This document shows positions 44,759-54,565 of a stretch of 64,000 nt of DNA, piece by piece. Under the pieces are notes generated by a model. It was not told the DNA's origin. It saw only the letters and a list, made by a program, of their open reading frames with translations, and searched no databases. The stretch's first letter is position 1. The number at the start of each line of letters is the position of its first letter. The stretch is from Shewanella gaetbuli (GTDB taxonomy: Bacteria; Pseudomonadota; Gammaproteobacteria; Enterobacterales; Shewanellaceae): contig NZ_JAKIKP010000001.1 of NCBI RefSeq assembly GCF_023284065.1, positions 310,001-374,000 of the forward strand, given 5' to 3'. The position numbers were made by a program, and so were the translations under genes.

Positions 44759-46006
44759 ATGACATCGTCGGCAATGGTTACAAATGATGCCACAGCACTG
44801 GGCTTATTAGCTGCTATTTTAGGGTTTGTTTTCTATACCAGTGCTTCGTCGCACCCGTTTTGGACCAAGTTCTATAAATTCATCCCAGCGTTATTGTTAT
44901 GCTATTTTTTACCCTCGTTATTGAACACTTTTGGGATTGTCGATGGTGAAGCGTCTAACCTTTATTATGTCGCCTCTCGTTATTTATTACCTGCATGCTT
45001 AGTGTTACTCATTTTAAGTGTCGATTTAAAAGCCATATTAGGCTTAGGCCCCAAAGCGGTCATCATGTTTCTAACAGGCACATTAGGGATTGTTATTGGT
45101 GGGCCGATAGCCTTGTTATTGGTGTCATTTATTGACCCGTCATTGATTGGTAATAATGGCCCAGATGCGGTTTGGCGTGGCATGACCACGTTAGCTGGTA
45201 GCTGGATTGGTGGTGGTGCTAACCAAGCAGCAATGAAAGAAATTTATGGAGTGGGCGGGGAAATCTTTTCTGTCATGATAACGGTTGACGTTATCGTGGC
45301 CAATATTTGGATGGCCGTATTGTTATTTATGGCCTCAAGAGCAAAAGAAATAGATGCTAAAACAGGGGCTGATACTTCAGCAATTGATGTTTTAAAAGCT
45401 AAAGTTGAAAAGTACCATGCGGAGCATGCCAGAATTCCAACTCAAAAAGACTTAATGATGATTGTGGCTGTGGGTTTTACGGTTACCGGAATCGCCCATT
45501 TTGCGGCTGACTTTTTAGGGCCATTTTTTGAAACCCATTACCCATGGACGGCTGATTATAGCTTAACCTCTAAGTTTTTCTGGTTAGTGATATTAGTGAC
45601 CAGTATTGGCTTAGCGTTGTCTTTTAGTCCGGTCAGGCACCTTGAGGCCGCTGGAGCATCAAAAGTGGCAACGGCATTTTTATATATTTTAGTAGCAACC
45701 ATTGGCTTACATATGGACGTGACTAAAATTTTAGATACACCGATATATTTTCTCGTTGGCATAGTGTGGATGTTAGTTCATTCAGGATTTATGCTATTGG
45801 TAGCGAAATTGATTAAAGCGCCATTATTTTATATGGCAGTAGGTAGTCAAGCGAACGTAGGTGGTGCGGCTTCTGCGCCAGTAGTTGCGGCTGCATTTCA
45901 TCCTGCATTAGCGCCAGTGGGTGTGTTGCTAGCTGTTCTTGGCTATGCTTTAGGCACATACATGGCTTGGCTATGTGGTCAGTTTTTACAAGTTATTGGC
46001 GGATAA
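44759..46006 (+). CDS. DUF819 membrane protein
   Basis: The 415-residue protein has about 11-12 membrane helices. DUF819 patterns are visible: GSWIGGGANQAAMKEIYG, LAGSW and a final GSQANVGGAASAPVVAAAFHPALAPVGVLLAVLGYALGTY. The family resembles sodium-dependent or CidB/LrgB-type transporters but has no assigned substrate. AAGGGAG lies about 9 bases before the ATG. It sits between sirB1 (154-base gap) and kdsA (15-base gap), so it probably shares a transcript with kdsA. Confidence 0.85.
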   Translation: MTSSAMVTNDATALGLLAAILGFVFYTSASSHPFWTKFYKFIPALLLCYFLPSLLNTFGIVDGEASNLYYVASRYLLPACLVLLILSVDLKAILGLGPKAVIMFLTGTLGIVIGGPIALLLVSFIDPSLIGNNGPDAVWRGMTTLAGSWIGGGANQAAMKEIYGVGGEIFSVMITVDVIVANIWMAVLLFMASRAKEIDAKTGADTSAIDVLKAKVEKYHAEHARIPTQKDLMMIVAVGFTVTGIAHFAADFLGPFFETHYPWTADYSLTSKFFWLVILVTSIGLALSFSPVRHLEAAGASKVATAFLYILVATIGLHMDVTKILDTPIYFLVGIVWMLVHSGFMLLVAKLIKAPLFYMAVGSQANVGGAASAPVVAAAFHPALAPVGVLLAVLGYALGTYMAWLCGQFLQVIGG

Positions 46007-46012
46007 CGCTAA

Positions 46013-46873
<861 letters not shown>

Positions 46874-46898
46874 TGCTGAACTGCTATTAATCTTCATT

Positions 46899-46925
46899 AA
46901 GCCCTGATAACTCAGGGCTTTTTTG
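46899..46925 (+). terminator. Rho-independent terminator of kdsA
   Basis: AAGCCCTGA-taac-TCAGGGCTT (46899-46920) is followed by a run of T. Confidence 0.93.
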
Positions 46926-46941
46926 TCAGTAATTGCTAACT

Positions 46942-47103
46942 ATACCAATCTTGATAAATAATTTCTCACCCTAGCTTGTTAAAATACTCGATAACAGCGT
47001 TAGATTTTTTGATTGTAGAATAACTACTTATCGAAAAAATCTGCCTTGTTCTCATGTATTTTTCCTACGCTAATTATGATCACTTACTTATCGTGATTGG
47101 TAT
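46942..47103. repeat. MITE-like palindromic repeat, copy 2 (162 bp, intact ends)
   Basis: Perfect 9-base terminal inverted repeats ATACCAATC (46942) and GATTGGTAT (47095) continue imperfectly inwards (GATAAATAA against TTACTTATC). An internal inverted pair, AGATTTTTTGA with TCGAAAAAATCT, follows, so the whole element can fold as one long hairpin. It shares its interior with 27567-27727. It lies between kdsA and the EamA gene and has no ORF. Confidence 0.82.
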
Positions 47104-47143
47104 TATTAAATATTGGATGCTTAAAATAAGGAAGCTGTAGCAA

Positions 47144-48016
47144 ATGTGGATTGCATTTACGGTATTAGCGGCCTTTATGCAGGCTTGGCGAAATGCGTTT
47201 CAAAGCCAACTGAGTAAAGACGTTAACGTTGCTGGTGTTACCCTAGCTCGATTTATTTGGGCTGGGCCTATTGCGTTAGTTTATCTTATTGGTCTTTATT
47301 GTTGGCAGCCAGTCAGTGCGCCCCAATTTAACGGCAACTTGTTAATGTTTGTGGTTGGCGCATCATTAATGCAAATTCTGGCAACAGGTTTAATGGTTAA
47401 GCTTTTTAAAATGAAAAACTTTGCCGTGGGCGCTGGGTTAGCTAAAAGCGAAGCGCTTGTTGCCGCCATATTGGGTATGTTGTTTTTTGGCACACAATTA
47501 GACTTAATTGGATGGATTGGGGTCGTGATTGGCGGTGTTGCTATTATGCTGTTAAGCACTGTTCAAGGAATTAAGCAGTTATCCCTAAAAACAGTATTGC
47601 TAGGGTTGGCTTGTGGTGGGGCGTTTGCATTAACGTCCTTGTGGGTCAGGGAAGCAAGCTTACAATTAACCTTGCCCTATACGCATAGTGCCGCATGGGT
47701 GTTATTTGCCGTGATTAGCTTACAAACATTGATACTCACAACGTACTTATGGTTTTACGATAAGTTGACCTTACAAGCATTATTTCAGCGGCCTAAACTG
47801 ACGCTATTAATTAGTGTTTGCAGCTGTATTGGTTCTATAGGTTGGTTTACAGCAATGTCTCTGCAGGCAGTGCCTTATGTGAAGACATTGGGGCAAATAG
47901 AAGTGTTTTTTATGCTGCTTATTTCGCATTTTTGGTTAAAGCAGCAAGTAAAAATTAACGATATGCTTGGGCTCATTTTGATCGCCATCGCCGCCGTTTT
48001 AGTGATGTGGAATTAA
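47144..48016 (+). CDS. EamA-family (DMT) permease
   Basis: The 290-residue protein has ten predicted helices in two repeats of five. EamA features are AFMQAWRNAFQSQLSK in helix 1 and a glycine-rich GWIGVVIGGVAIMLLS in helix 5. Such proteins export metabolites or amino acids; the substrate is unknown. AAGGAAG lies 9-14 bases before the ATG. Its stop overlaps the stop of convergent panE by 4 bases. Confidence 0.85.
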   Translation: MWIAFTVLAAFMQAWRNAFQSQLSKDVNVAGVTLARFIWAGPIALVYLIGLYCWQPVSAPQFNGNLLMFVVGASLMQILATGLMVKLFKMKNFAVGAGLAKSEALVAAILGMLFFGTQLDLIGWIGVVIGGVAIMLLSTVQGIKQLSLKTVLLGLACGGAFALTSLWVREASLQLTLPYTHSAAWVLFAVISLQTLILTTYLWFYDKLTLQALFQRPKLTLLISVCSCIGSIGWFTAMSLQAVPYVKTLGQIEVFFMLLISHFWLKQQVKINDMLGLILIAIAAVLVMWN

Positions 48017-48924
48017 TGTTCTAGGGCTTGTATTCGCTGTAAACAGGTTAGGTTAGCAGGTGTTTGAATACCGTGATATTGGGCTCGCGCAACCACATAA
48101 CCACTAATATAAGCAATTTCAGTGGGCCGTTGGTGATTGATATCTTGCAGCATGGAGGAGGTGTTATTGGCAGTAAAGTGAATCACTTCATCGACCATGG
48201 TAACCATGTCGACATTGGTTAAATCAATGCCATCAAGTTTGGCTACGGTGATGCACTCTTCAATAATCGTTAATATCTCGGTTTGATAACACGCTTCAGC
48301 CAGTTGACCATTTTTGCATTGGTAAAATGCTGTTAGCGGATTAATGGCACAATTAATCACCAGTTTCTGCCATAACGCGGTGGTGATATTTGCGTGCCAT
48401 GTGGCATTAGGTATTTGCTCAAGTAAAAATGATTTGAAATGTTCAGCTAAGGGTTGGCCACAATAATGGCCTATTAAGGTTTTTCCATTGCCCGTATGAG
48501 ATACGTTCCAAGGTGCATTTTTTAACGCCCCTTGCGAGGTGGTGGCTAAGCTTAATCCCATATCAGGATAGTGTTGTAATAATTCGGCGACATTACGGTG
48601 CGGCCCCATACCGTTATGCAATAACATTATTTGGCAGTTCGGTTTAAGCCTATCGATAACAGGTGTAATCGTTTCAACGACTTGATAGGCTTTGACACAC
48701 ACAATAAGTAAATCTAATTGTGCAATTTCAGCAGCATCTTGGCCTAGTATTTCCACTGAACCATGTTGAGTGTTGTTATCTAAACCCGTAAAGCTCATTG
48801 GTTGAATAAACGATTGCGGGCTGCGGGAAATTAAATGAATTTTATGCGCGTTTGATGTCCCTGTATTTAATTGGGCAAACAATAATTGGCCTATAGCCCC
48901 TGCACCAATAATACCTATACTCAT
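48013..48924 (-). CDS. panE: 2-dehydropantoate 2-reductase
   Basis: The 303-residue protein starts with the Rossmann motif IGIIGAGAIGQLLFAQL. The ketopantoate reductase pattern continues: a conserved Lys in VCVKAYQVVETI, MLLHNGMGPH, and KLVINCAINPLTAFYQCKNGQL containing the catalytic Lys and Asn. It reduces ketopantoate to pantoate in coenzyme A synthesis. It is a single gene, convergent with the EamA gene by a 4-base overlap. Confidence 0.93.
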   Translation of the reverse strand: MSIGIIGAGAIGQLLFAQLNTGTSNAHKIHLISRSPQSFIQPMSFTGLDNNTQHGSVEILGQDAAEIAQLDLLIVCVKAYQVVETITPVIDRLKPNCQIMLLHNGMGPHRNVAELLQHYPDMGLSLATTSQGALKNAPWNVSHTGNGKTLIGHYCGQPLAEHFKSFLLEQIPNATWHANITTALWQKLVINCAINPLTAFYQCKNGQLAEACYQTEILTIIEECITVAKLDGIDLTNVDMVTMVDEVIHFTANNTSSMLQDINHQRPTEIAYISGYVVARAQYHGIQTPANLTCLQRIQALEH

Positions 48925-48979
48925 TTAGTCGGTTCTCATTGAATTAATCATCAGCATATCTTACGCAGCAATGGGAAGA

Positions 48980-49384
48980 TTACCCGCGCTTTTGGGCTAA
49001 TTTTTGATATTTTGCCATACAAAACTGCACTAAAAAGAACAGTAATATGCCCACTAAATCAGCAATGATATCGCCTAGTGAAGCGCTTCTATAGGGAAGT
49101 CTTGATTGAACAAGCTCAATAAAAATGGCATACACTGTCAATTGTCCGAACAAGTAGTACCATCTTGGTTTGAAGGCATAATGAGCCAGAAAGGCTAAGC
49201 AGAAAAAGCTGCCCACATGACCCACTTTGTCCATATGTTCAAATGTTTGAGGGTAATTTGGCTTGGAAAACACTAAATAGCTGATGACGACGATGGCTAT
49301 TAATAACGCCAGTTTAAATGCATTTCGAAAATTAATCACAAGCGTTATATCAATCTTTAGCAGAGTAAAACAGGTTTTAATCAT
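48980..49384 (-). CDS. VanZ-like membrane protein
   Basis: The 134-residue protein has about four helices. The VanZ-like core is HMDKVGHVGSFFCLAFLAHYAF and ELVQSRLPYRSASLGDIIADLVGI. It shares the KxGH, E-x-Q and D-x-x-AD pattern with the gene at 21238 but little else, so they are distant paralogues. Function is unknown. The start is unsure because the first 25 residues are unlike the family; a later start (near LVINFRNAFK) is possible. Confidence 0.75.
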   Translation of the reverse strand: MIKTCFTLLKIDITLVINFRNAFKLALLIAIVVISYLVFSKPNYPQTFEHMDKVGHVGSFFCLAFLAHYAFKPRWYYLFGQLTVYAIFIELVQSRLPYRSASLGDIIADLVGILLFFLVQFCMAKYQKLAQKRG

Positions 49385-49490
49385 ATGAAAATGCAGCTAG
49401 AAAGTCATCCTTATTCAATCTGGTTATGCTAAAAAACACTATTTAGGTTAATATATTGGCAATTTTAAAGTACTAATTTTGGTGAATGCT

Positions 49491-49976
49491 ATGCCCTCTA
49501 TGGATATTGTTTCAGAAGTCGATAAAGTTGAACTACGTAATGCGGTTGATAATGCGCGTCGTGAACTCGATAAGCGTTTTGACTTTCGCGGTAAAAATCC
49601 GGCCATCGAGTTAAAAGATTTTTCAGTGACCTTATCTGCTGATGATGATTTTACCTGTAATCAAATGGTTGATTTATTTCGAATGCAATTAAGTAAACGT
49701 AATGTTGACCCCGCTTCTATGGAAGTAGACGATAAACCACTGCATACAGGTAAAACATTTTCGTTAAACGTAAAGTTTAAAGAAGGCATTGAAACCTTAA
49801 TCGCTAAAAAACTGGTTAAGGTGATTAAAGACAGCAAGCTGAAAGTACAAGCCAGTATTCAAGGTGACTCTGTACGAGTAACGGGCAAAAAACGTGACGA
49901 TTTACAAGCAGTAATGCGTTTAGCTAAAGAGTCAGAGCTTGGTCAACCTTTTCAGTTTAATAACTTCCGCGATTAA
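49491..49976 (+). CDS. yajQ: YajQ-family nucleotide-binding protein
   Basis: From the ATG at 49491 the protein has 161 residues, the family length. It begins [35 protein letters not shown], then [31 protein letters not shown] reject the upstream TTG at 49479; GGTG lies 6 bases before the ATG. YajQ homologues bind nucleotides, and in Xanthomonas bind cyclic di-GMP. It is monocistronic with a strong terminator. Confidence 0.95.
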   Translation: MPSMDIVSEVDKVELRNAVDNARRELDKRFDFRGKNPAIELKDFSVTLSADDDFTCNQMVDLFRMQLSKRNVDPASMEVDDKPLHTGKTFSLNVKFKEGIETLIAKKLVKVIKDSKLKVQASIQGDSVRVTGKKRDDLQAVMRLAKESELGQPFQFNNFRD

Positions 49977-49992
49977 AGACTTACCCGCATTA

Positions 49993-50017
49993 AAAAAGGC
50001 GCTTAATGCGCCTTTTT
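49993..50017. terminator. Bidirectional terminator between yajQ and ampG
   Basis: AAAAAGGCGC (49993-50002) pairs with GCGCCTTTTT (50008-50017) across a 5-base loop. Confidence 0.93.
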
Positions 50018-50038
50018 AGTTCAACTTTTAGATTAGCG

Positions 50039-51430
50039 TTAGCTGTTTTCGGTTTGTTCATCAGAGCGCGTTTGCTGTTTATTGTTAGCTTTATTCAATA
50101 GCGTGATTAATATTAATACTGGAAAGCCGATTAAGCTCGCCGCAATGAAAAAGTTAACATAGCCGAATGCATTGACATAAGTTCCAGAAAATCCAGCAAT
50201 AAATTTAGGGAACAACAACATAATTGACGACAACAACGCGTACTGAGTGGCACTATAACCACTGCTGGTTAAGCTTGATAAATAGGCAATAAATGCAGCA
50301 GTAGCAATACCTGCACTAAAGTTGTCGACCGAAATGGCGAAAGTTAAAAATGAAATGTCGTAACCAATATAGGCTTGCCACGCAAACAGCAAGTTGGTGA
50401 ATGCGACCAAAAAAGCGCCTAAAAATAAAATTTTCATGGTACCGTAGCGCATAATCAATACTCCACCCGCACCCGCACCAATCAGTGTCATGATCAATCC
50501 ATAGACTTTACTTAAAAAGGCAATTTCTTCTTTACTAAAGCCCATGTCGACATAAAACACATTAGCCATAATACCCATAACAATATCGGATATGCGGTAA
50601 CAGGATATAAGCAACAATATTAATATTGCGGATTTGCCATAACGTTTAAAGAAGTCTACAAAAGGCAACACGCTGGCGCTGTATAACCAGGCTAATATTT
50701 TGGCCACTTTTTTGGGGTAGCGAGAGGCAAACTCTTGTTGTAAAGCTTGTTCTTGTTGGTCGGCGTCACGAGTATCCACTTGCGGTTCTTTAGCACAAAG
50801 CGTGGTAATTAATCCTACACACATTAGTAGTGCCATCACAAAATAAGCGGTTTGCCATGATGCTAGGTTATAGTCTTGGCTGTCTGGCGATACCCATGCG
50901 GCAATGGTTAATGCTCCCGCAGTGGCGACTATCATTGCTGAGCGGTAACCTACCTGATATGCCGCGGCTAATGCAGCCTGCATTTTTTCGGGGGCGGATT
51001 CTATTCGAAAAGCATCAATAACAATATCTTGAGTTGCTGAAGCAAATGCTAATAACAGCGCAAAAAGAGCAAGTCGCTCTAAATCTTCAATTGGGTCACA
51101 TAAAGACATACCAATAATAGCGGCCACCAGACACAGCTGGGCAAAGATCATCCAGCCCCGTCGTCGGCCAAAAAACGCGGTAAATACAGGTAATGACATT
51201 CTATCGACCAGCGGTGACCATACCCACTTAAAAGCATAGGTTAGTGCTATCCAGCTAAAGTAACCAATGGCAGCTCTATCGACTCCGGCTTCTCTTAACC
51301 AAAAGCTCAAGGTTGAAAAAACCAACATCAAGGGTAAACCAGCTGAGAAACCTAAAAGCAGGAGAATAAGGACGCGTTTATGGTAATAAACGGCCATTAG
51401 ATCACGACAACGGCTTAATATATCTGACAT
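50039..51430 (-). CDS. ampG: AmpG-type muropeptide permease (MFS)
   Basis: From the ATG at 51428-51430 the protein has 463 residues and 12 or more helices. The AmpG pattern is LLLLGFSAGLPLMLVFSTLSFWLREAGVDRAAIGYFSW near the start, then ALTYAFKWVWSPLVDRM and SATQDIVIDAFRIE. It imports anhydromuropeptides for peptidoglycan recycling. In E. coli ampG follows yajG directly; here a cyclophilin and a small unknown gene lie between them on the same strand. No strong ribosome site is seen. Confidence 0.9.
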   Translation of the reverse strand: MSDILSRCRDLMAVYYHKRVLILLLLGFSAGLPLMLVFSTLSFWLREAGVDRAAIGYFSWIALTYAFKWVWSPLVDRMSLPVFTAFFGRRRGWMIFAQLCLVAAIIGMSLCDPIEDLERLALFALLLAFASATQDIVIDAFRIESAPEKMQAALAAAYQVGYRSAMIVATAGALTIAAWVSPDSQDYNLASWQTAYFVMALLMCVGLITTLCAKEPQVDTRDADQQEQALQQEFASRYPKKVAKILAWLYSASVLPFVDFFKRYGKSAILILLLISCYRISDIVMGIMANVFYVDMGFSKEEIAFLSKVYGLIMTLIGAGAGGVLIMRYGTMKILFLGAFLVAFTNLLFAWQAYIGYDISFLTFAISVDNFSAGIATAAFIAYLSSLTSSGYSATQYALLSSIMLLFPKFIAGFSGTYVNAFGYVNFFIAASLIGFPVLILITLLNKANNKQQTRSDEQTENS

Positions 51431-51546
51431 GAACAACTTAGATTTTTGATAGTAATGGACTTAGCTTACGGTGTGTTATTCGATGGTACAAGCCATTGGG
51501 GGCTAAAAAATAAAATCAATGGCTTGTATAAAGTATTGAGAGGAGT

Positions 51547-51879
51547 TTACGGCCTGATGCCAACACAGCTTTGAGGAAAACGACCGCCTGTTTTAATGTA
51601 ATTACAACATTCATCAACTTGATTTCTGAGATGTAAATTGCCTCTAATTGCCCACTCAGGCCATTTATCAAAGCAGTGTAGTAAATGCCAAAAAACTTTT
51701 TCAGTATCTGATTGGTTGATATCGAGAGTGGCTGATTTTTCAGTAAGGTGTTGCCACTCTTCAAGCGTATCCCACAGGTACAATTTAATTTCTTGGTATT
51801 CTAATTGATTGTCTAAAAATGCTTTACCATAAAAGGCAAGTTGAGGCGCTTTGGTTTCAAAAAAATCATCGGCTGTCAT
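51547..51879 (-). CDS. Small soluble protein of unknown function
   Basis: The 110-residue protein has several Trp and Cys residues (LYLWDTLEEWQHL, VFWHLLHCFDKWPEW, ECCNYIKTGGRFPQ) and no signal or membrane segment. The N-terminus MTADDFFETKAPQLAFYGKAFLDNQ is helical. AAGGA lies 7 bases before the ATG, which supports it as real. I do not recognise a family. It lies between the cyclophilin and ampG genes, same strand. Confidence 0.65.
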   Translation of the reverse strand: MTADDFFETKAPQLAFYGKAFLDNQLEYQEIKLYLWDTLEEWQHLTEKSATLDINQSDTEKVFWHLLHCFDKWPEWAIRGNLHLRNQVDECCNYIKTGGRFPQSCVGIRP

Positions 51880-52120
51880 ATTACGGTCCTTGATATTAAA
51901 ACTGAAATGAATGCATGAGGAACACAGCTTTTAAATTCAATTAGAGTATAGACGCTAATTTTGTTGACGCGCTAAAACAAGTGCATAATTAATGTTTGTT
52001 AAATTTTTATTAGCGGCTAATGAGAAGGGGGATTTTTATCGGGCGTGATTTGTTGAAAATTGATTGAGCTTGCCGATGCAGTAATTTACACCGGCAATAT
52101 TGAGGATTATTTGGGGGAGC

Positions 52121-52714
52121 TTATCTTGGCAGTAAAGTGGCTTTTTTCAATACAATTGGTGTGACAGGAAAATCAGGCCAGTTTAATGTTTGATTATTTT
52201 CTGTTGGCACCAGTGACATAGCTTCTAATACATCCATCCCTTCCATCACTTCACCAAATACGGCATAGCCCCAACGACGCTTTGACGGGTCTAATTTTTT
52301 GTTATCAGCTACGTTAAAATAAAACTGGCGAGTGGCTGAATGCGGGTCATTGTCTCTGGCCATTGCAATGGTGCCTAGGCCGTTTGATAAACCATTTCCT
52401 GATTCGTTAATCACCGGATCCATAGCGGGTAACTCTTCAAGTTTAGGGTTTAAGCCTCCACCTTGAACAACAAATTCACTTATTACTCGATGAAATAGGG
52501 TGTTGTCGTAATCCCCCTTAACGACATAAGTTAAAAAATTATCAACCGTGCGCGGGGCGCGAGTTCTATCGAGTTCGACAACAATTTTCCCCATGCTGGT
52601 ATCAAATTCTACCTTGGGGTATAGCGTATCAGGTTGAATATCAATTTTGGCGTGAGCCGCGACTGACACCAGTAAAATAAGTGCACTGAAGATGCTCATC
52701 ATTAGACGTAACAT
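52121..52714 (-). CDS. Periplasmic cyclophilin-type peptidyl-prolyl isomerase
   Basis: The 197-residue precursor has a signal peptide (about 1-22, AHA) and one cyclophilin domain. Motifs: SMGKIVVELDRTRAPRTVDNFLTYV, the active-site FHRVISEFVVQGGG, TIAMARDNDPHSATRQFYFNV and the WGYAVFGEVMEGMDV ending. It is similar to PpiA. A GGGA lies about 9 bases before the ATG. It follows yajG by 16 bases, so they form an operon. Confidence 0.93.
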   Translation of the reverse strand: MLRLMMSIFSALILLVSVAAHAKIDIQPDTLYPKVEFDTSMGKIVVELDRTRAPRTVDNFLTYVVKGDYDNTLFHRVISEFVVQGGGLNPKLEELPAMDPVINESGNGLSNGLGTIAMARDNDPHSATRQFYFNVADNKKLDPSKRRWGYAVFGEVMEGMDVLEAMSLVPTENNQTLNWPDFPVTPIVLKKATLLPR

Positions 52715-52730
52715 AATAAAATCCCTGTGG

Positions 52731-53297
52731 TTATTTTTCTAAGAATTGGTGAAGTTCATTATCGTTTAAAATTTCTGTGGTGAGCTTATCAATGAGCTTA
52801 TTGATATCCAACTCAAGGGTTGCAAAGTCAGGGCTTAGTGGGCCTTTTAAGTAACCGTTTCCACTAAATGTTTTAGTAAACTCTTGAGTTGAATTGCTTG
52901 CTTTGACTTTAATCACTAAGCGGGTTTTAGCTTCATAATTTAGCGTGTTATCAATAACATCTGTTAGTAAGTACTCAAGCTGGAATTGTACTCGTTTAGG
53001 TGCTGCAGGGTCGATAACATAGCCCGCTTTGCCCATGCCTCGTCTAAAGATAGAGTCAAGTTGCACTCGAATAGGTTCGCTAGTACTAACAAGTCTGGGT
53101 TGTTTTGGAGCTTGATCAAACTGAACCACATAGTTTTTTGAGCGCGTGTCGACAACCTCAACCCCAATCGGTACGTCCAGCTGAGTGTGTAAGTTTACCG
53201 GCCCTAGTGTGGGATTTAAGGCGATGTGTGTTGGCTCAAAGCTTGCGCAAGCCGTGGTTAATAACGCACATAACAGTAAGTATATTGATTTTTTCAT
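52731..53297 (-). CDS. yajG: YajG-family lipoprotein
   Basis: The 188-residue lipoprotein has a signal peptide ending in LTTAC (Cys17). The YajG domain pattern is ALNPTLGPVNLHTQLDVPIGVEVVDTR, then RVQFQLEYLLTDVIDNTLNYEAKTRLVIKV. Function is unknown; the gene's link to ampG is conserved among enterobacteria and Shewanella. It is the first gene of the yajG-ppi unit. Confidence 0.88.
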   Translation of the reverse strand: MKKSIYLLLCALLTTACASFEPTHIALNPTLGPVNLHTQLDVPIGVEVVDTRSKNYVVQFDQAPKQPRLVSTSEPIRVQLDSIFRRGMGKAGYVIDPAAPKRVQFQLEYLLTDVIDNTLNYEAKTRLVIKVKASNSTQEFTKTFSGNGYLKGPLSPDFATLELDINKLIDKLTTEILNDNELHQFLEK

Positions 53298-53469
53298 GAT
53301 GACTTATAAAAACAGGTTGTTAACAAAGCATAGATGGCTAAAGGATAACAGAAATTGCGATGCTTAATACAGTCAGCCAAGTAAGATTTGTGTCATTTTA
53401 GCTGGTTGACAATTGATATTTATACGGTCAAGTTATCACTCATAATAATATTTAAGGTAAACACGTTTT

Positions 53470-54495
53470 ATGCCGCTTGCTCAGCCGCAAATCGCGCCCG
53501 AAAAATTAATTGATTCTGATGGTCAACCACATTATGGCTTATTTGATGGTGTTGTTAATTCATTAAATGTGAAGGCATTTAAGTATTATAACGAGATGGA
53601 TAAACCCGCATCAATTCTGGCTAAGTATCTTGATTTTAAACAGTTTCAGTTTGTAAGCATTGTCACTCAGCGTTATATATTAGGTTTAGCTATTGCTGAT
53701 ATTCGGTACGCGGCCTCTAGTTTTTGCTACCTTTATGACATTAAAGCCAACAGGATGGTTGAGTCTGCTTGGTTACGTCCTTTGGGCATAGGTTGCCAAC
53801 TCAGTCATTCTCCGTTTGAAGGTAAGGCAAAGGTTGGCAGTTCTGCACATCATTTTGAATTTGATATTGTTGATGGTTGCTGGCATGTGAACATTCAACT
53901 TACTAATATTCAAGCTAAGCTAAAGTTGCTTGCTCCACCGCTCAGTCTGCCTTTAAGTTTGTGTACCCCAACGGGCTACAATGGCTGGACCTACACCCAA
54001 AAACATAATGCTTTAGCCGTAACTGGGCAGCTTACTATTCATCAAGAACCACAACCATTACAAAATGCCTTAGCGAGCTATGATTTTTCAGCAGGTTATA
54101 TGCGTGAGAAAACCGCTTGGCGTTGGGCCTCGCTTAATGCGATGACCCCACAAGGCGCTATTGGATTTAACTTAGCGGCGGGCGTGAATGAAACAGGTAA
54201 TACAGAAAATGTGTTTTGGGTTAACGGCCAACGCTACTTTTTAGGGGCCGCTAACTTCCATTTTAATCGACATATTAGTGACGGCTTTTGGCAAATATCG
54301 ACCAACGACGGACGAGTTGATGTTATTTTTAGGTCACTTAATTGTCGTAAGGAAAAACTGAACTTAGGGTTTATTAAAAATAACTTTCGTCAATATATTG
54401 GATATTTTAGTGGCGTTGTTATTGGTGATGATGGGGTTAAATATCAAATCAACAATCAACTAGGGTTAACTGAAGACCATTTTGCTAAGTGGTAA
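53470..54495 (+). CDS. DUF2804 protein
   Basis: The 341-residue soluble protein is beta-rich. DUF2804 patterns are YGLFDGVVNSLNVKAFKYY near the start, FDIVDGCWHVNIQL, GYNGWTYTQKHNALAVTG and AWRWASLNAMTPQGAIGFNLAAGVNETGNTENVFWVNG. The family may have a carotenoid 1,2-hydratase/CrtC-like fold, judged on general resemblance. The sterol-desaturase-family gene follows 70 bases later, which hints at lipid metabolism. Confidence 0.85.
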   Translation: MPLAQPQIAPEKLIDSDGQPHYGLFDGVVNSLNVKAFKYYNEMDKPASILAKYLDFKQFQFVSIVTQRYILGLAIADIRYAASSFCYLYDIKANRMVESAWLRPLGIGCQLSHSPFEGKAKVGSSAHHFEFDIVDGCWHVNIQLTNIQAKLKLLAPPLSLPLSLCTPTGYNGWTYTQKHNALAVTGQLTIHQEPQPLQNALASYDFSAGYMREKTAWRWASLNAMTPQGAIGFNLAAGVNETGNTENVFWVNGQRYFLGAANFHFNRHISDGFWQISTNDGRVDVIFRSLNCRKEKLNLGFIKNNFRQYIGYFSGVVIGDDGVKYQINNQLGLTEDHFAKW

Positions 54496-54565
54496 CCGTG
54501 CCGCCGAACACGTAAACGGTTGAGTTTGTATAAGTGGTTTATTGGCTTTCAATTAAAGGATTTAA

